This document shows positions 22,080 through 33,363 of a stretch of DNA of 64,000 nt, in pieces. Within the stretch, counting starts at the first letter, position 1, and the number at the start of each line of letters is the position of its first letter. Origin of the DNA: Craterostigma plantagineum (taxonomy: Eukaryota > Streptophyta > Magnoliopsida > Lamiales > Linderniaceae); the NCBI GenBank assembly GCA_027422505.1, contig JAPQWV010001379.1, positions 1 to 64,000 on the forward strand, given 5' to 3'. Below the pieces are notes generated by a model that did not search any database, was not told the DNA's origin, and was given only the letters and a program-made list of their open reading frames with translations. Made by a program: the position numbers and the translations under genes.

Positions 22080-22480
22080 ATCCACGGCCATTGACTTAAG
22101 TCATCACAGCCGTGGGGACGTCATATAGAAAATACAAAAAATATCCTCGTTGGCCACGGCCTATAACCTACGCTAACACGGCCGTGAGTCAAGCGCAGAG
22201 CCACACCCACGGTCTATGACGTACGACACCGACTGTGGAATATTGTAAAAAAAAAAGCATTCGCAGGTACACGGTCGTGGACTGTATATGTCCATAGCTG
22301 TGGGTTTGACAGTGACCGTTCCACGGCCCAGGACCTAACTACCACGGCCGTGAGTATTTCAAATCCAAAAAAAAAAGTACGCCTTTCCACGGCCGTGGAC
22401 TGTTTTGCCACCGCCCGTGGAGCTTGTCCAGTGACTATCCCACGGTCAAGGACTTATGTCCCGCGGCCGTGGTCTTGTCG
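22080..22480. repeat. Array of CCACGGCCGTGG-like palindromes
   Basis: About ten variants of CCACGGCCGTGG or its halves are spaced 30-60 bp apart in a sequence following the gypsy integrase. A similar array lies in the LTR of the second ATHILA-type element at about 49090-49440, so it probably belongs to the 3' UTR or LTR of the same family. Confidence 0.75.
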
Positions 22481-22493
22481 AATATATATATAG

Positions 22494-22526
<33 letters not shown>
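22481..22526. repeat. TA/CA microsatellite
   Basis: A compound (AT)n(AC)n(AT)n run just before the Helitron A 3' end. Confidence 0.85.
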
Positions 22527-23966
22527 CTAGAAATATAAAGCCGCGCACGAGGCGCGGCTAATAAATGCATATTTTTTTCCATCAATATGTTATACTTATC
22601 CATTTATTATTTAATAATCTAAGCACATGTTATAGATTTAACAAATAATAAATTCAAGAGACAAAAAGGATTTTCAAGAAGTAGCACTATCCTAACCTTT
22701 GAGTCGCACAGGCCCGTGCATATCTTAATATTGATTTCCATCGTACGATTTCCTACACTTTTGAGCGTTTCAATTTTCAATGTTTTCAAAGTTATTTGGA
22801 CTGTTTTCAAAAGAATGTTATTCTATACTTGTTTGTTACTCTACAACTTCAATCACGTCTACAGGTTTTACCACTTCGATTTTCATACATTTAGCAAATT
22901 TTTAGACTGACAATTCCATGAAAGTACATTATAAACCTAATATTATAAGTAAAAGCCTACTAAATAGTAATAAAATAAGTTCCAACCGGCTTTACATGCA
23001 ACTTTAGTTTCATAGTTGGATTGGAACAATGACTTAAATACCACTTACTGGCACTTAAGGCGGAGTTAGAAAATAATTTGAGAATAGGCCAAAATGTTAA
23101 AATAAACCAAACAAAATGATAATAATGCTTATAATACTTTACTAATTTCTTTTTATGATATCATCATTATCAACTTTTAGAAAAATTTCTTTTCTGTTTA
23201 AACAGGTGGTTTCCATAACCGTTTAACTCTTCAACAGAATATAACTAATATGTTGCATCTTTTCTATAATATATCCAAACTAATTTCATATTTAAAGCAT
23301 GATGCATTGAACCATCAAAAGTGATTTATTCCAAACTTTGTATGGACGATTTTGCAAAATCGTCAAAATTGATCTCAAAATGTTAGTAGCATACTCGCAA
23401 ACTGAAGTTCTTTTCAATATTTGCTTTGTCGTGAGAAATTAAATGATTCGATACTCACATCTCCGATTGGCGATTCTTGCTTGCCGAGTTTGTTAGATTT
23501 TCTTTTAACATATATTTGAATTGTGGAAATACTATAATTTTCTGAACTGTTTTGCTATTATTTTGACCTAAGGATTACGAATAAGAACTTATTTATGGGT
23601 TAAGCTATGTTTCCATGGCATAAAAAATTCCCCAAGCAAGAGACATGCTTACAATCCATCAACTAAACGCATATCAAATTCAAAATTTCCCTAATTATAT
23701 TGACTAGTAAAGCACGCACACCTACGTGGGTGAAAAAAAAGATAGATCAAATGAAAATGTTCCCAATGAAGAGAGAGACGTGGGCAGTTTCCAATGTAAC
23801 TGACACATGAAAAGACGTTAATTGATACAGTCAAACGTGGGTTTTTTCCCCTTTTTAATAATTAATAAATATAAAGATATGACACTTGTCAAATTCTGAT
23901 GATTTTACACACCAAATTAGAATGAAAATGACAGTTTGTATCCCTGAGCGTTTATAATAGTATAGA
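22527..23966 (-). mobile_element. Helitron A (non-autonomous)
   Basis: On the - strand it starts TCTATACTATTATAAACGC and ends with a hairpin (AGCCGCGC / GCGCGGCT at 22539-22559) followed by TTTATATTTCTAG. It lies between A22526 and T23967. 1440 bp. All Helitron terminal rules are met. No Rep/helicase or other gene is recognised inside. Confidence 0.9.
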
Positions 23967-24361
23967 TTAATCGCAAGTTATTGATTTGATTAATATATTA
24001 CTTAAATGTGGTTCGCTAAAAAGAAATACATATCCTACACTAATATCCACTTAAATTTAAAATACCAAGTATATAATACAACTAAAACATTTAATTATAA
24101 ACAACCTTAGACGTCAATCTCATTAATATAACAATTAAAGCTATCTAATGAAAATAAATTAAATATCGTGTTCATTATAATAGAATACTGGACCAACTTC
24201 GTCGCATCTTATGGTTGCCAACACTTATTTATTAGACCTCCTTACTGAATTTAAATAAATAAATGGTCTCATTTTATTAAAAAAAATTCCATTTTCTCTT
24301 TCATCATGTATAAAATCATTAAATAAATGAAAACGACACGTTTTCATGTATATAAGTATAA
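23967..24361. other. Spacer between Helitrons A and B
   Basis: AT-rich; no gene or element termini recognised. Confidence 0.5.
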
Positions 24362-25399
24362 CTAGAAATTAGTAATAGCGCCCATGGCGCGATAATAAGT
24401 GCCCTCATTTTATTATAATAATCTAATCACGTATTATGGATTTCAGCAAATTGTTATTATTGAAGACAATTAAATTTGCTGAGACAGGAAGTAAATTCAA
24501 AGAAAAAAATTTAATGGTTGCACTACCCTCATAGCTAATATGTCATAACATCATTGAACGGAGCTACCCTACTGCGAGCTCCTACAAACTTCAATGGATC
24601 AAGTGCCAAGTTTTTCGATGTTGTGCTCTCATAGTTTTCATTGAATATTAATCTATCCCGTCTTTGTCCTGTAGCTTCAATCACGTCTAGAAATTTTATT
24701 AAATGTTGTAACTTTACGGCCTCACAACATGTTAAAAATCGTCGCGTACAATGAATGCAGGATTGTGTTTATACACCCATAATATTCCTCTGATAATTAA
24801 AAATTAAGTAATATTATAATAGAAAAAACTACTATTATAAAAACTTTGAAATCCTTTGTTCTTTGAGAGCACCTTTTTTCCATAGTTCGGACTTATGAAC
24901 TAAATGCTAGTAAATTGCACTTCACCGGCGTGTTATTATTAATTGTGGACGCAATACTATAATTTTATTGGATTGATTAGCTACTTTTTCTTGATATTTA
25001 GTGATAATAGATTAAAAACATATTATAGGTTAAGTTATGACCATTTGATTCTAACAATATTTAATTTCAAGCAATAAATTTCATCACGAGATCTATGTAT
25101 TTGATGCTTGAAGTTTGTGTCGAATCCGTTTTGTGGTGGGTGGAAAAGTTTCGAAGTCCCGTTTCAAATTCAAAGTTTCAAAAATTTTTAATTATTACGA
25201 TTGTTGAGAGTTTTACTTAAAGTTTCACTATTATTAATAATATGCATATTAAATGATATGTGTAATTTTGTTATGTATCAACACAATGTATATACAGACA
25301 TATAAGCATACACTTTGCTTAAGTAGGTGGACAAGACACGTGGCATTCAAGTCACATAACATATATTATATATATATTATATATATATATATATATAGA
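24362..25399 (-). mobile_element. Helitron B (non-autonomous)
   Basis: On the - strand the 5' end is TCTATATATATATA..., followed about 60 bp later by CCACGTGTC. The 3' end has hairpin GCGCC/GGCGC (24378-24390) and CTAG at 24362-24365. It is flanked by A24361 and T25400. 1038 bp with no coding domain. The 5' boundary is slightly less certain because of the TA run. Confidence 0.8.
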
Positions 25400-25589
25400 T
25401 GAAGTTGAAGGCTCAAACACTCGTCATTACATTTTCTCTTTCTCACAATTGATATATTTTATTAAATACTCCACGCACAATACGACGCATTTGTTAGCTT
25501 AGTAATTATAGGCAATCATTACCTACGTGTATAGATTACGACGAAGAGTTCCTGTTCATTTCCTCATTGGCATTTATAATATATAATAA

Positions 25590-26811
25590 CTAGTGTAGAT
25601 GGCCGCACAATGTGCGGCCTACCCGTCTATACTTGAGGAGATTTATTGGCAGTAGCTTTAGTATTTACATCAAAACTAATTTGGAATATTTATAATAATA
25701 GCATGAGCCAATAACATCATATTGCAAGCATTGTAAGCAAAACTGTAAAATAAATGTAAAACAAACAATTAATCATTTATATAAGAATTACCATAGTTAA
25801 CACCCCCATCATTGATTCGAATAATCTAGCCAACCAGTTTTAGTCAGTAACTATGATTTCGTAACTAACTTTTTCACGAGTATGTTAAAATTCAAGGAAA
25901 TTTTTTGAATTATTATAGGTAAATGAAATACTTAAATATTTACAACTGTAACACTATGATAATGTCATCTTACATAATTAAGTAGAGTTGTGGAAAAAAT
26001 AATTGAAATCATAAAAATAACCAAACATAGAAAAGTAAGTCTTTTAAAACAATAATATAAAAAATTTAACAACTATGATAAAATCTAAAAAATAAAATAG
26101 GAAAAAGTAAAGAAAAACAGAAGCAAATAAAACACACAAAAAACATTAACTTTCTCTCTCTTATCGTCATCATCTTCCCTATTCTCCCCATTTTTTCCAA
26201 TTCTCCAAAAACATACATTATTTATTTACAGAGATTGAATTACAAACGTAAAAAAGAAAAGAAAATAAAGGAAACAGGCAGCCGCGACTGTATTGGTGGC
26301 ACTTGACTGTATCATCGAAAATGCATGACGCTATGAATTCCGAGAAAATAAAAAAAAAAAACTAAAACCTTTCATTGACAAACAAAAAGAAAGAAGGAAG
26401 ATTTGAGGTTACGAATAGCAGGATATACGCAAAAAACAGAGATACATAGAATAAGATTCATTAGAATGGCACAAGTATTCGAGAAAAAAAATTGGCAAAA
26501 GCTTGATGTACTTGAGCAGGCTTGGCTTGCGATTGTTTGTTAAGAAAATTACAAAATAGTAGAGCTTCAAAAAATTGGTCAAAACAGATAGGCACAGTTA
26601 TTGATGTTAATAGATAAGCTACATCTAATGTGTAAGCTTTTCAATATCTACGTCAGTGAGCTTATAATTTAGATAAAGCATAGACATGAATGTCGTTCAA
26701 AGCTGTAACAGGTCTGGAGTCCACTAACACTAATATAATATTTAAAATTCAATAATAAATGCTTTGACCGTCTACTTGAACATTACCGTGCCATTAGTAC
26801 TTACATAGAGA
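25590..26811 (-). mobile_element. Helitron C (non-autonomous)
   Basis: The 3' end on the - strand is GGCCGCACA/TGTGCGGCC (25601-25619) followed by ATCTACACTAG, with the terminus at 25590 and A at 25589. The 5' end reads TCTCTATGTAAGTACTAATG at 26811-26792 and abuts Helitron D. Both ends resemble those of Helitron D, so they belong to one family. No gene is visible. Confidence 0.75.
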
Positions 26812-26841
26812 CTAGTGGACATGGCCGCACATTGTGCGGCC

Positions 26842-28153
26842 GATTTAATTGTAACGGGTCTATACATGAAGATTTGTTGGCAGTAACTCTCAATATCATT
26901 ATGTAATAACCATAGTCAGAGAGCATGTTCAAGCACATAGTCTATCATGGTCGAAACTAATTTCATGAGTATGTTAATGTTAATGTTAGTTAATTATATA
27001 TCAAGTAAATTTATGGGACTAATAATTGAAATCATAAAAATAATCAAAAATAACTTTAAAAAAATTAAACATTGATGACAAAATCTGAAAACAGCATCGT
27101 CTTTTACGGTGTTTTGCATCTTTCATTGGAAAAAACAAATTATTTTTTAGTTATATAATACATTTTAAACTTCTGAATTTGTCTTCAAAATCCCAACCAT
27201 GGTTCGCTGAAATGGGAACGGACGTCGGAACAAACACGAGCATTCCAACTCCAGTGCATTTTCGCGGAACGGTAACATGCGTTCCACAAATATTGTATAA
27301 ATTGAAATATAACTAAAACGCATAGTAAGTTTATTGTCTGATATATATAATCCCATGTATATAAATATAACAAATAAATCATCATAAAACAATATCATAA
27401 TATTCATCATAATAATTCAAGAAACATAATTAATACCAAGCAAAAGTGAATAAGAAATTAGAGCAATACATTCGTATGTAACATAAAGAAAACAAGCATT
27501 TAATAAAATAAATAAGAAACTAATCCATATTAAATTTTAATTCGTTTAACATACTTAAATAGGCTCAAAATATTTTTCTAATACAATCTTAGTGACAAAA
27601 ACATTTTTCTAATACGATCTTAGTGACAAAAAACAATGCAGTAAAGGGCTAAAAATATCAATTTTTAAGCCCATCAATACAATTTGAACAACTAAATGGC
27701 TAACTTTCTATCTGAAGCCCATTAATACAATTTTAAGGCCCAACCCCCGGTCCTTGCCCTAGTCATCATCTTCCCAGCGCTCTGCAACTCAAATCAGAAA
27801 TTGCTATGGCAGACGAGCTCGAAAATTATTTTCGTCACCGTTTCAACCCCTTACCGGCCGTTTAACCCGAGAAATTGCGATTCAGCCGAAAAAACCACCG
27901 TTACGGACGTTTTCACGGCATTCCGACGAACCATGTGACCCAAACAAGAATTCTAAATGAACAATTTTAGCTACTTGCTAATCTCATACAATACACATTA
28001 GAACTTATATAACATAAGAGTAAAAATATGTTAACCAAAACAAAGATTAACCAAAAGAGATATTATACCTTCGATTTTGAAGATGACGTCGGCATGGTTA
28101 TGTGAATTGCCGAGGACGTTGTATTGCGACGGAGAGAGAATAACTTTTTTACT
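26842..28153. other. Helitron D 3' part without recognisable gene
   Basis: AT-rich. The bases 27805-27870 would start MADELENYF but stop after about 17 codons, so no gene is called. Nothing else is recognised. Confidence 0.4.
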
Positions 28154-28559
28154 TTATATGTAGGGTTAATTACGAGTCAGGCCCTAATAATATTCTCAAC
28201 TAGTGTTCAGGCCCAATCAAATTCCATTTAGTATGAAGGATCTGCTTTTCAAAATTCTTAGAGAAAAATACCCAAACTACGCGATATGACATATTTACCC
28301 CTAACAGATGCAAAAATTACAAACTTTTGCCATCATCTTCTCCAACGAGCTAGCTAATCTTCAAGCTCAATTTCCACCTATAATCTCGACATTCGTGAGC
28401 AGACGAGGTCCGACCCTGACCCGTCGTCGTAGTAGAGCTCGAAGGAGGCCACAGGCGAGGCGACAGGCTGCCGGAGCTTAACTTAATTTTTTTTGTTTTC
28501 CAAATCACTTGGTGACGTATGGCACATCTCTTTAGTAAATAACAAATCGTCACACAAAA

Positions 28560-29640
28560 TACCACATCTTACATTAGAAATAACGATCCATATATTGTTA
28601 ATAAACACAGTCTGTATACAACCCATAGATCGGGAGAAAAAGAACGAAATCACAAAACGACACTAAAAATAGATGAAAACTGCATAAATCACGTCGTTAT
28701 TGACTCAATAAGGTAAAGTAGACCTCAATTTTCTCATGAGTACCTCGAATTTATACCGATTAGTTGCAAGAAACGGATATTATATTTTCCCTAAATCGTG
28801 TAAAAAAGAAATACTTATAACATAAAAAAAATAACAAATATCTTATGGTTAATAACTTATATTGACTTAGAAGTAACACGTCACTGAAAGATAATAACGC
28901 ATTGTCTGTCGTAAATAAACACATTCTGTATACAACCAATGGATCGGGAGAAAAAGAACGAAAATCACAAACGATACTAAAAAACAGATGAAAACTGCAT
29001 AAATCACGTCGTTATTGACTCAATAAGATAAAATAGACCTCAATTTCTCATGGGTACCTCGAATTTATACCGATTAGTTGCAAGAAACGAATATTATATT
29101 TTCCCTAAATCGTGTAAATAATAAATACTTATAACATAGCAAAAAATAACAAATGTCTTATGGTTAATAACAATTTTGACTTAGAAGTAACACGTCACTG
29201 AAAGGTAATAACAATTGTTTGTCGTAAATAACACAGTCTGTATACAAGTAATGGATCGAGGAATAAAACGAAATCACAAACGACACTAAAAAGCAAGATG
29301 AAAAGTGCATTAATCATGTCGTCATTGACTCAATAAGGTAAAATAGACCTCAATTTCTCATGGGTACCTCGAATTTATACCGATTAGTTGCAAGAAACGT
29401 ATATTATATTTTCCCTAAATCGTGTAAAAAGAAATACTTATAACATAGCAAAAAATAAACAAATGTCTTATGGTAATAACAAATTTTGACTTAGAAGTAA
29501 CACGTCGCTGAAAGGTAATAACGCATTGTTTGTCGTAAATAACACAGTCTGTATACAAGTAATGAATCGAAAGGAATAAAACGAAAATCACAAACGACAC
29601 TAAAAATAGATGGAAAACTGCATAAATCTCATTGTTTGTG
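28560..29640. repeat. Tandem repeat, about 312-bp monomer, block 1
   Basis: About 3.5 copies, recognisable from GACCTCAATTT at 28721, 29036 and 29346, and from CCGATTAGTTGCAAGAAACG. Each copy also has CACGTCGTTATTGACTC and TAACACGTC. Copies differ by small indels. Confidence 0.85.
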
Positions 29641-30485
29641 ACTAAATAAAGTTTTCCTGTCCTCAATTTCAGATGGGTCTTACTAATAAAGACGAATTTT
29701 TTATGTATCGAATGAATTCGTGCTTCCACCCCTAAATCAAAATTTCGTCCAGAAATCGATTCAATATCAACTTTAACGGCCGAACAAGGTAAAAGCGACT
29801 GAATAAGATAAAATCGAATCAAACGAGTCTTAATATTAAAAGAAAAAATAAGTCGCTAACCATGAAATTGAGAAATTTTAGCTTTCTCTAAGACTAAAAC
29901 GTTTTTTAAGTGAGTAACAGTTTACTTAACAAACATAACATATACATGTAAAAAAACACTTCATTGAGAATATTCTAGAAGGTTCTACCGTCAGAGAATT
30001 TAACAGAATTGTCAGAGCATATTTACAGGACTTTCTCAAAATTGTACCACATTAATTGGAAATAATAACACACGTTAGATTAAAAAAAAAACAACTCGAA
30101 CTCAATTAATAACACACTGATCAATACTGATAGCTCATAAATGTTATTTAGTACCACGTCAATAATTCGATTAATTCGTACAATAATACACTTTTATTTT
30201 GGATGTTTAATATGGATGTTCATGTAAATATAAATTGATGAAGTTTAATCACCACATTCCTTTAAAATACACATTAGGCGAAATTTGATGTCAATAGAAG
30301 AATGTTGATCTCAATAGATATATAAACATGTAGTCCTCCATTGCAAAACATAGACTATCACATCTTCAATGGAACATAACATTACAAATTGCACCACAAA
30401 CATGTTCAAACGTCAACATTAAGTACTAATAACATTTATAGACCACAAATACAAAAATACTAAGCTCAAAACCCTAAATCCGAGG
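29641..30485. other. Non-repeated middle of element S1
   Basis: AT-rich. A 135-residue ORF on the - strand (29415-29822) mostly translates repeat sequence and has no recognised domain. No gene is supported. Confidence 0.4.
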
Positions 30486-30525
30486 CCCGAAACCCTAAAC
30501 CCTAAACCCTAAACCCCTAACCCCA
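30486..30525. repeat. Short interstitial telomere-type tract
   Basis: About four units of CCCTAAA plus variants (CCCGAAA, CCCCTAACC) lie inside element S1. CCCTAAA is the usual plant telomere repeat. Confidence 0.8.
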
Positions 30526-30689
30526 AAATTTTTTAAGGTTGTAGAAATACCTGCACAAGTCGTGGATCATTCTCCCAAAATTTCATGTCGTAAACCCTTA
30601 ATTTTAACCTCGAACCCGTAAGTCCTAAACCCAAAAACTATCGTCAATTTCATATGAATGTTGATAAGTTTCACAAAATAACAAATGTC

Positions 30690-31560
30690 TTCAGGGTAAT
30701 AACAAATGTTGACTCAAAAATAATAAAAAACTGAAAGTTAATAACGTCTTGTTTGTCGTAAATAACACATTCTGTATACAAATAATGAATCGGGATAAAA
30801 AGAACGAAAAATCACAAACGACACTAAAAAAACAGAAAACCGCATAAATCACGTCGTTATTGACTCAATAAGGTAAAATAGACCTCAATTTCTCATGGGT
30901 ACCTCGAATTTATACCGATTAGTTGCAAGAAACGGATATTATATTTTTCCTAAATCGTGTAGAAAAGAAATACTTATAACATAGCAAAAAATAACAATGT
31001 CTTATGGTTAATAACAAATTTTGACTTAGAAGTAACACGTCGCTGAAAGGTAATAACAAATTGTTCGTCGTAAATAACACAGGCTGTATACAAGTAATGG
31101 ATCGAATGGAATAAAACGAAAATCACAAGCGACCACTAAAAGCAAGATGAAAACTGCATAAATCACGTCGTCATTGACTCAATAAGGTCAATTAGACCTC
31201 AATTTCTCATGGGTACCTCGAATTTATATCGATTAGTTGCAAGAAATGGATATTATGTTTTCCTAAATCGTGTAAAAAAGAAATACTTATAACATAGCAA
31301 AAAATAACAAATATCTTATGGTTAATAACAAATGTTGACTTAGAAGTAACACGTCGCTGAAATGTAATAACGCTATGTGTGTCGTAAATAAACACATTCT
31401 GTAGTCAACCAATGGATCGGGGGAAATATAACGAATGTCGCAACGACACTAAAAACGGATGAAAACTACATAAATCTCGGCGTTATTGACTCAATAAGGT
31501 AAAATAGACCTCGATTTCTCATGGGTACCTCGAATTTATACCGAAGACAAGCAAATTCTA
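30690..31560. repeat. Tandem repeat, about 312-bp monomer, block 2
   Basis: About three further copies of the unit seen at 28560-29640 (GACCTCAA at 30881, 31195; GACCTCGA at 31507). Unit spacing is 312-314 bp. Confidence 0.85.
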
Positions 31561-32218
31561 CCCTCGTGCATCGTCAATATCATCATGAATCCAACATTAC
31601 ATGTCGAATCGATTGGATTGGTCAATCAGATTTTTTTGCTCGATTCAGTGTAAGAAAAATTAGTTTGAAAAAAATTCTGTTGATAACGTTTTGCAGTAGC
31701 AAAATAACACAATGTTGTTGAAAAATAACGTATCTGTTTTGTATAGTAACACTATGCTGTAACTATATAACATACAATGAAGTAAAAGTGACGCTTCATA
31801 TAAGACCAAAAAGCACGTCGTACTTTCGCTGGAAAAAAAAGAGCAAAGGGTATTTTCGTCAAATTCTATTTTGGGTCCTTTACTCAGATTTTTACAAAAA
31901 GTGGGTCTCTTAAACTTATTCATTGACAGGGTCTGACAGGTAATGAAAACTTTAGGGGGCCTGAAGAAAATCTTCCCTTATATGTATAGCATAAATGAGG
32001 CACAATTATTGAGATTAGTAAATAGAGATAATTACATGTCCGCCCATTTTATGTGTGCTTTATTTTTCAGGCCCCATTATATTTAAAATAGAGAGAAGTA
32101 CCTAAATTGAATTTTCATTTAGAAATAAACACATAATCAATGATAAAAGACATATTTGCCAAATAAACAAAAAAAATTACGGATCATTGCCATCGTCTTA
32201 TTCAAACGTGCAAAGCAA

Positions 32219-32560
32219 CTATGAAGAAGTGGTATACAGTGTACATGAAGTGGTACTGTAGATCCATGAAGTGGTACTGTAGACCCATGAAGTGGTACGG
32301 GTGAACATTGAAGTGTTACTGTAGACCCATGAAGTGGTACTGGTGAACAGTGAATGGTACGGTAGACCCATGAAGTGGTACTGGTGAACAGTGAAGTGGT
32401 ACAGCACTGTAGACCCATGAAGGTGTAATGTTGAACATAGAAGAAATGGGACTGAAGACCCATGAAGTGGTACTGTTGGTCAGAGAATTGGTTACAGCGT
32501 TTTTAGACCCAGGAAGTGGTACTGATTGAACAGAAAAGTGGTACAGCAGAACCCTTAAGT
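32219..32560 (+). repeat. Minisatellite, left arm (GAAGTGGTACTG units)
   Basis: Units such as CATGAAGTGGTACTGTAGAC and GTGAACAGTGAAGTGGTAC alternate about every 20-25 bp, with about 12 GTGGTAC-type occurrences. It reads as the inverse complement of 32588-32850. Confidence 0.85.
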
Positions 32561-32587
32561 GTTTCTGCAGAAATCGGGTAAATATTC

Positions 32588-32850
32588 ATGGGTCTACAAA
32601 CGTTGTACCACTTCTCTGTTCTACAGTACCACTTCTTCTGTGTTTAACATTACCGCTTCATGGGTCTACAAATGCAGTACCACTTCTCTGTTCACCAGTA
32701 CCACTTCATGGGTTTACTGTACACTTCACTGTTCATCAGTACCACTTCATGAGTCTACAGTACCACTTCACTGTTCACACGTACCACTTCATGGGTCTAC
32801 AGTACCACTTCATGGATCTATAATACCAATTCATGTAACACTTCCTGTTA
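32588..32850 (-). repeat. Minisatellite, right arm (inverted copy)
   Basis: GTACCACTTC and GGTCTAC-type units in the complementary orientation to the left arm. The two arms with a spacer of about 30 bp could fold into a long imperfect hairpin. Confidence 0.85.
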
Positions 32851-33363
32851 TGTGATAACTGATAACAATATACTGGAATTTGATAACAGAACTAGGGGCG
32901 CTGGATACCACTTCATAACTGTTATTTTATAAGGGTATTTTGTCCAACAACCTTAATTCTAACTTAAATTCTGAAATGGGTACTTTATACTAATTTTTCA
33001 CTGACAAGGGCCTCGGCCTATAATAAAAATTAAATGGGGCCTGAAATCCAATCGTCCCTAGTAAATAAGCTAACAAGCTAGAGTGTCATTCAAAGCAGTT
33101 ACAGGTCACATCCACTTACAGTAATAATATAATTAAAATTCAATTAGTAAATGTGGAGACTGTCTATCGGAACATTGCCGTGTAGACCTGGGTAATGGGC
33201 CGGGTTAACCCAGACCCAGCCCAAAACTGGCCCACGAAAACCGGTCCAGAACCGGAACCGGTACAACCGGTTCGGGAACCGATAACCGGCCCAATAGTCG
33301 TGGATTGGGCCGGTTCCGGGAATCCAGAACCGTGGATTACCGATTCCGGTTCCCGGTTCCGCC

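Larger units (their letters stand above)
28163..31977. mobile_element. Satellite-bearing DNA transposon with 9-bp TSD (element S1)
   Basis: A perfect 9-bp duplication TTATATGTA flanks it (28154-28162 and 31978-31986). The left end is GGGTTAATTACGAGTCAGGC; the right end, inverted, is GGGAAGATTTTCTTCAGGCC. The ends share GGG..(A/G)ATT....TCAGGCC. A 9-bp TSD is typical of Mutator-like elements. No transposase is seen. Most of the interior is two blocks of a roughly 312-bp tandem repeat. Elements S2 (32025) and S3 (61044) share the termini. Confidence 0.75.
32025..33058. mobile_element. Satellite-bearing DNA transposon with 9-bp TSD (element S2)
   Basis: A perfect 9-bp duplication TAGTAAATA (32016-32024 and 33059-33067). 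Ends: GAGATAATTACATGTCCGCC on the left and, inverted, GGGACGATTGGATTTCAGGC on the right. 1034 bp. There is no transposase. The interior consists of two opposite-facing arrays of a short GAAGTGGTAC-containing repeat. Confidence 0.8.

Noticed and set aside
27805..27870. MADELENYF start after a plausible Kozak context
   Set aside because: Stops after 17 codons and nothing downstream continues it. A captured first exon is possible but unsupported.
28560..31560. CRISPR-like regularity
   Set aside because: The repeats are about 312-bp head-to-tail satellite units without unique spacers in a plant genome.
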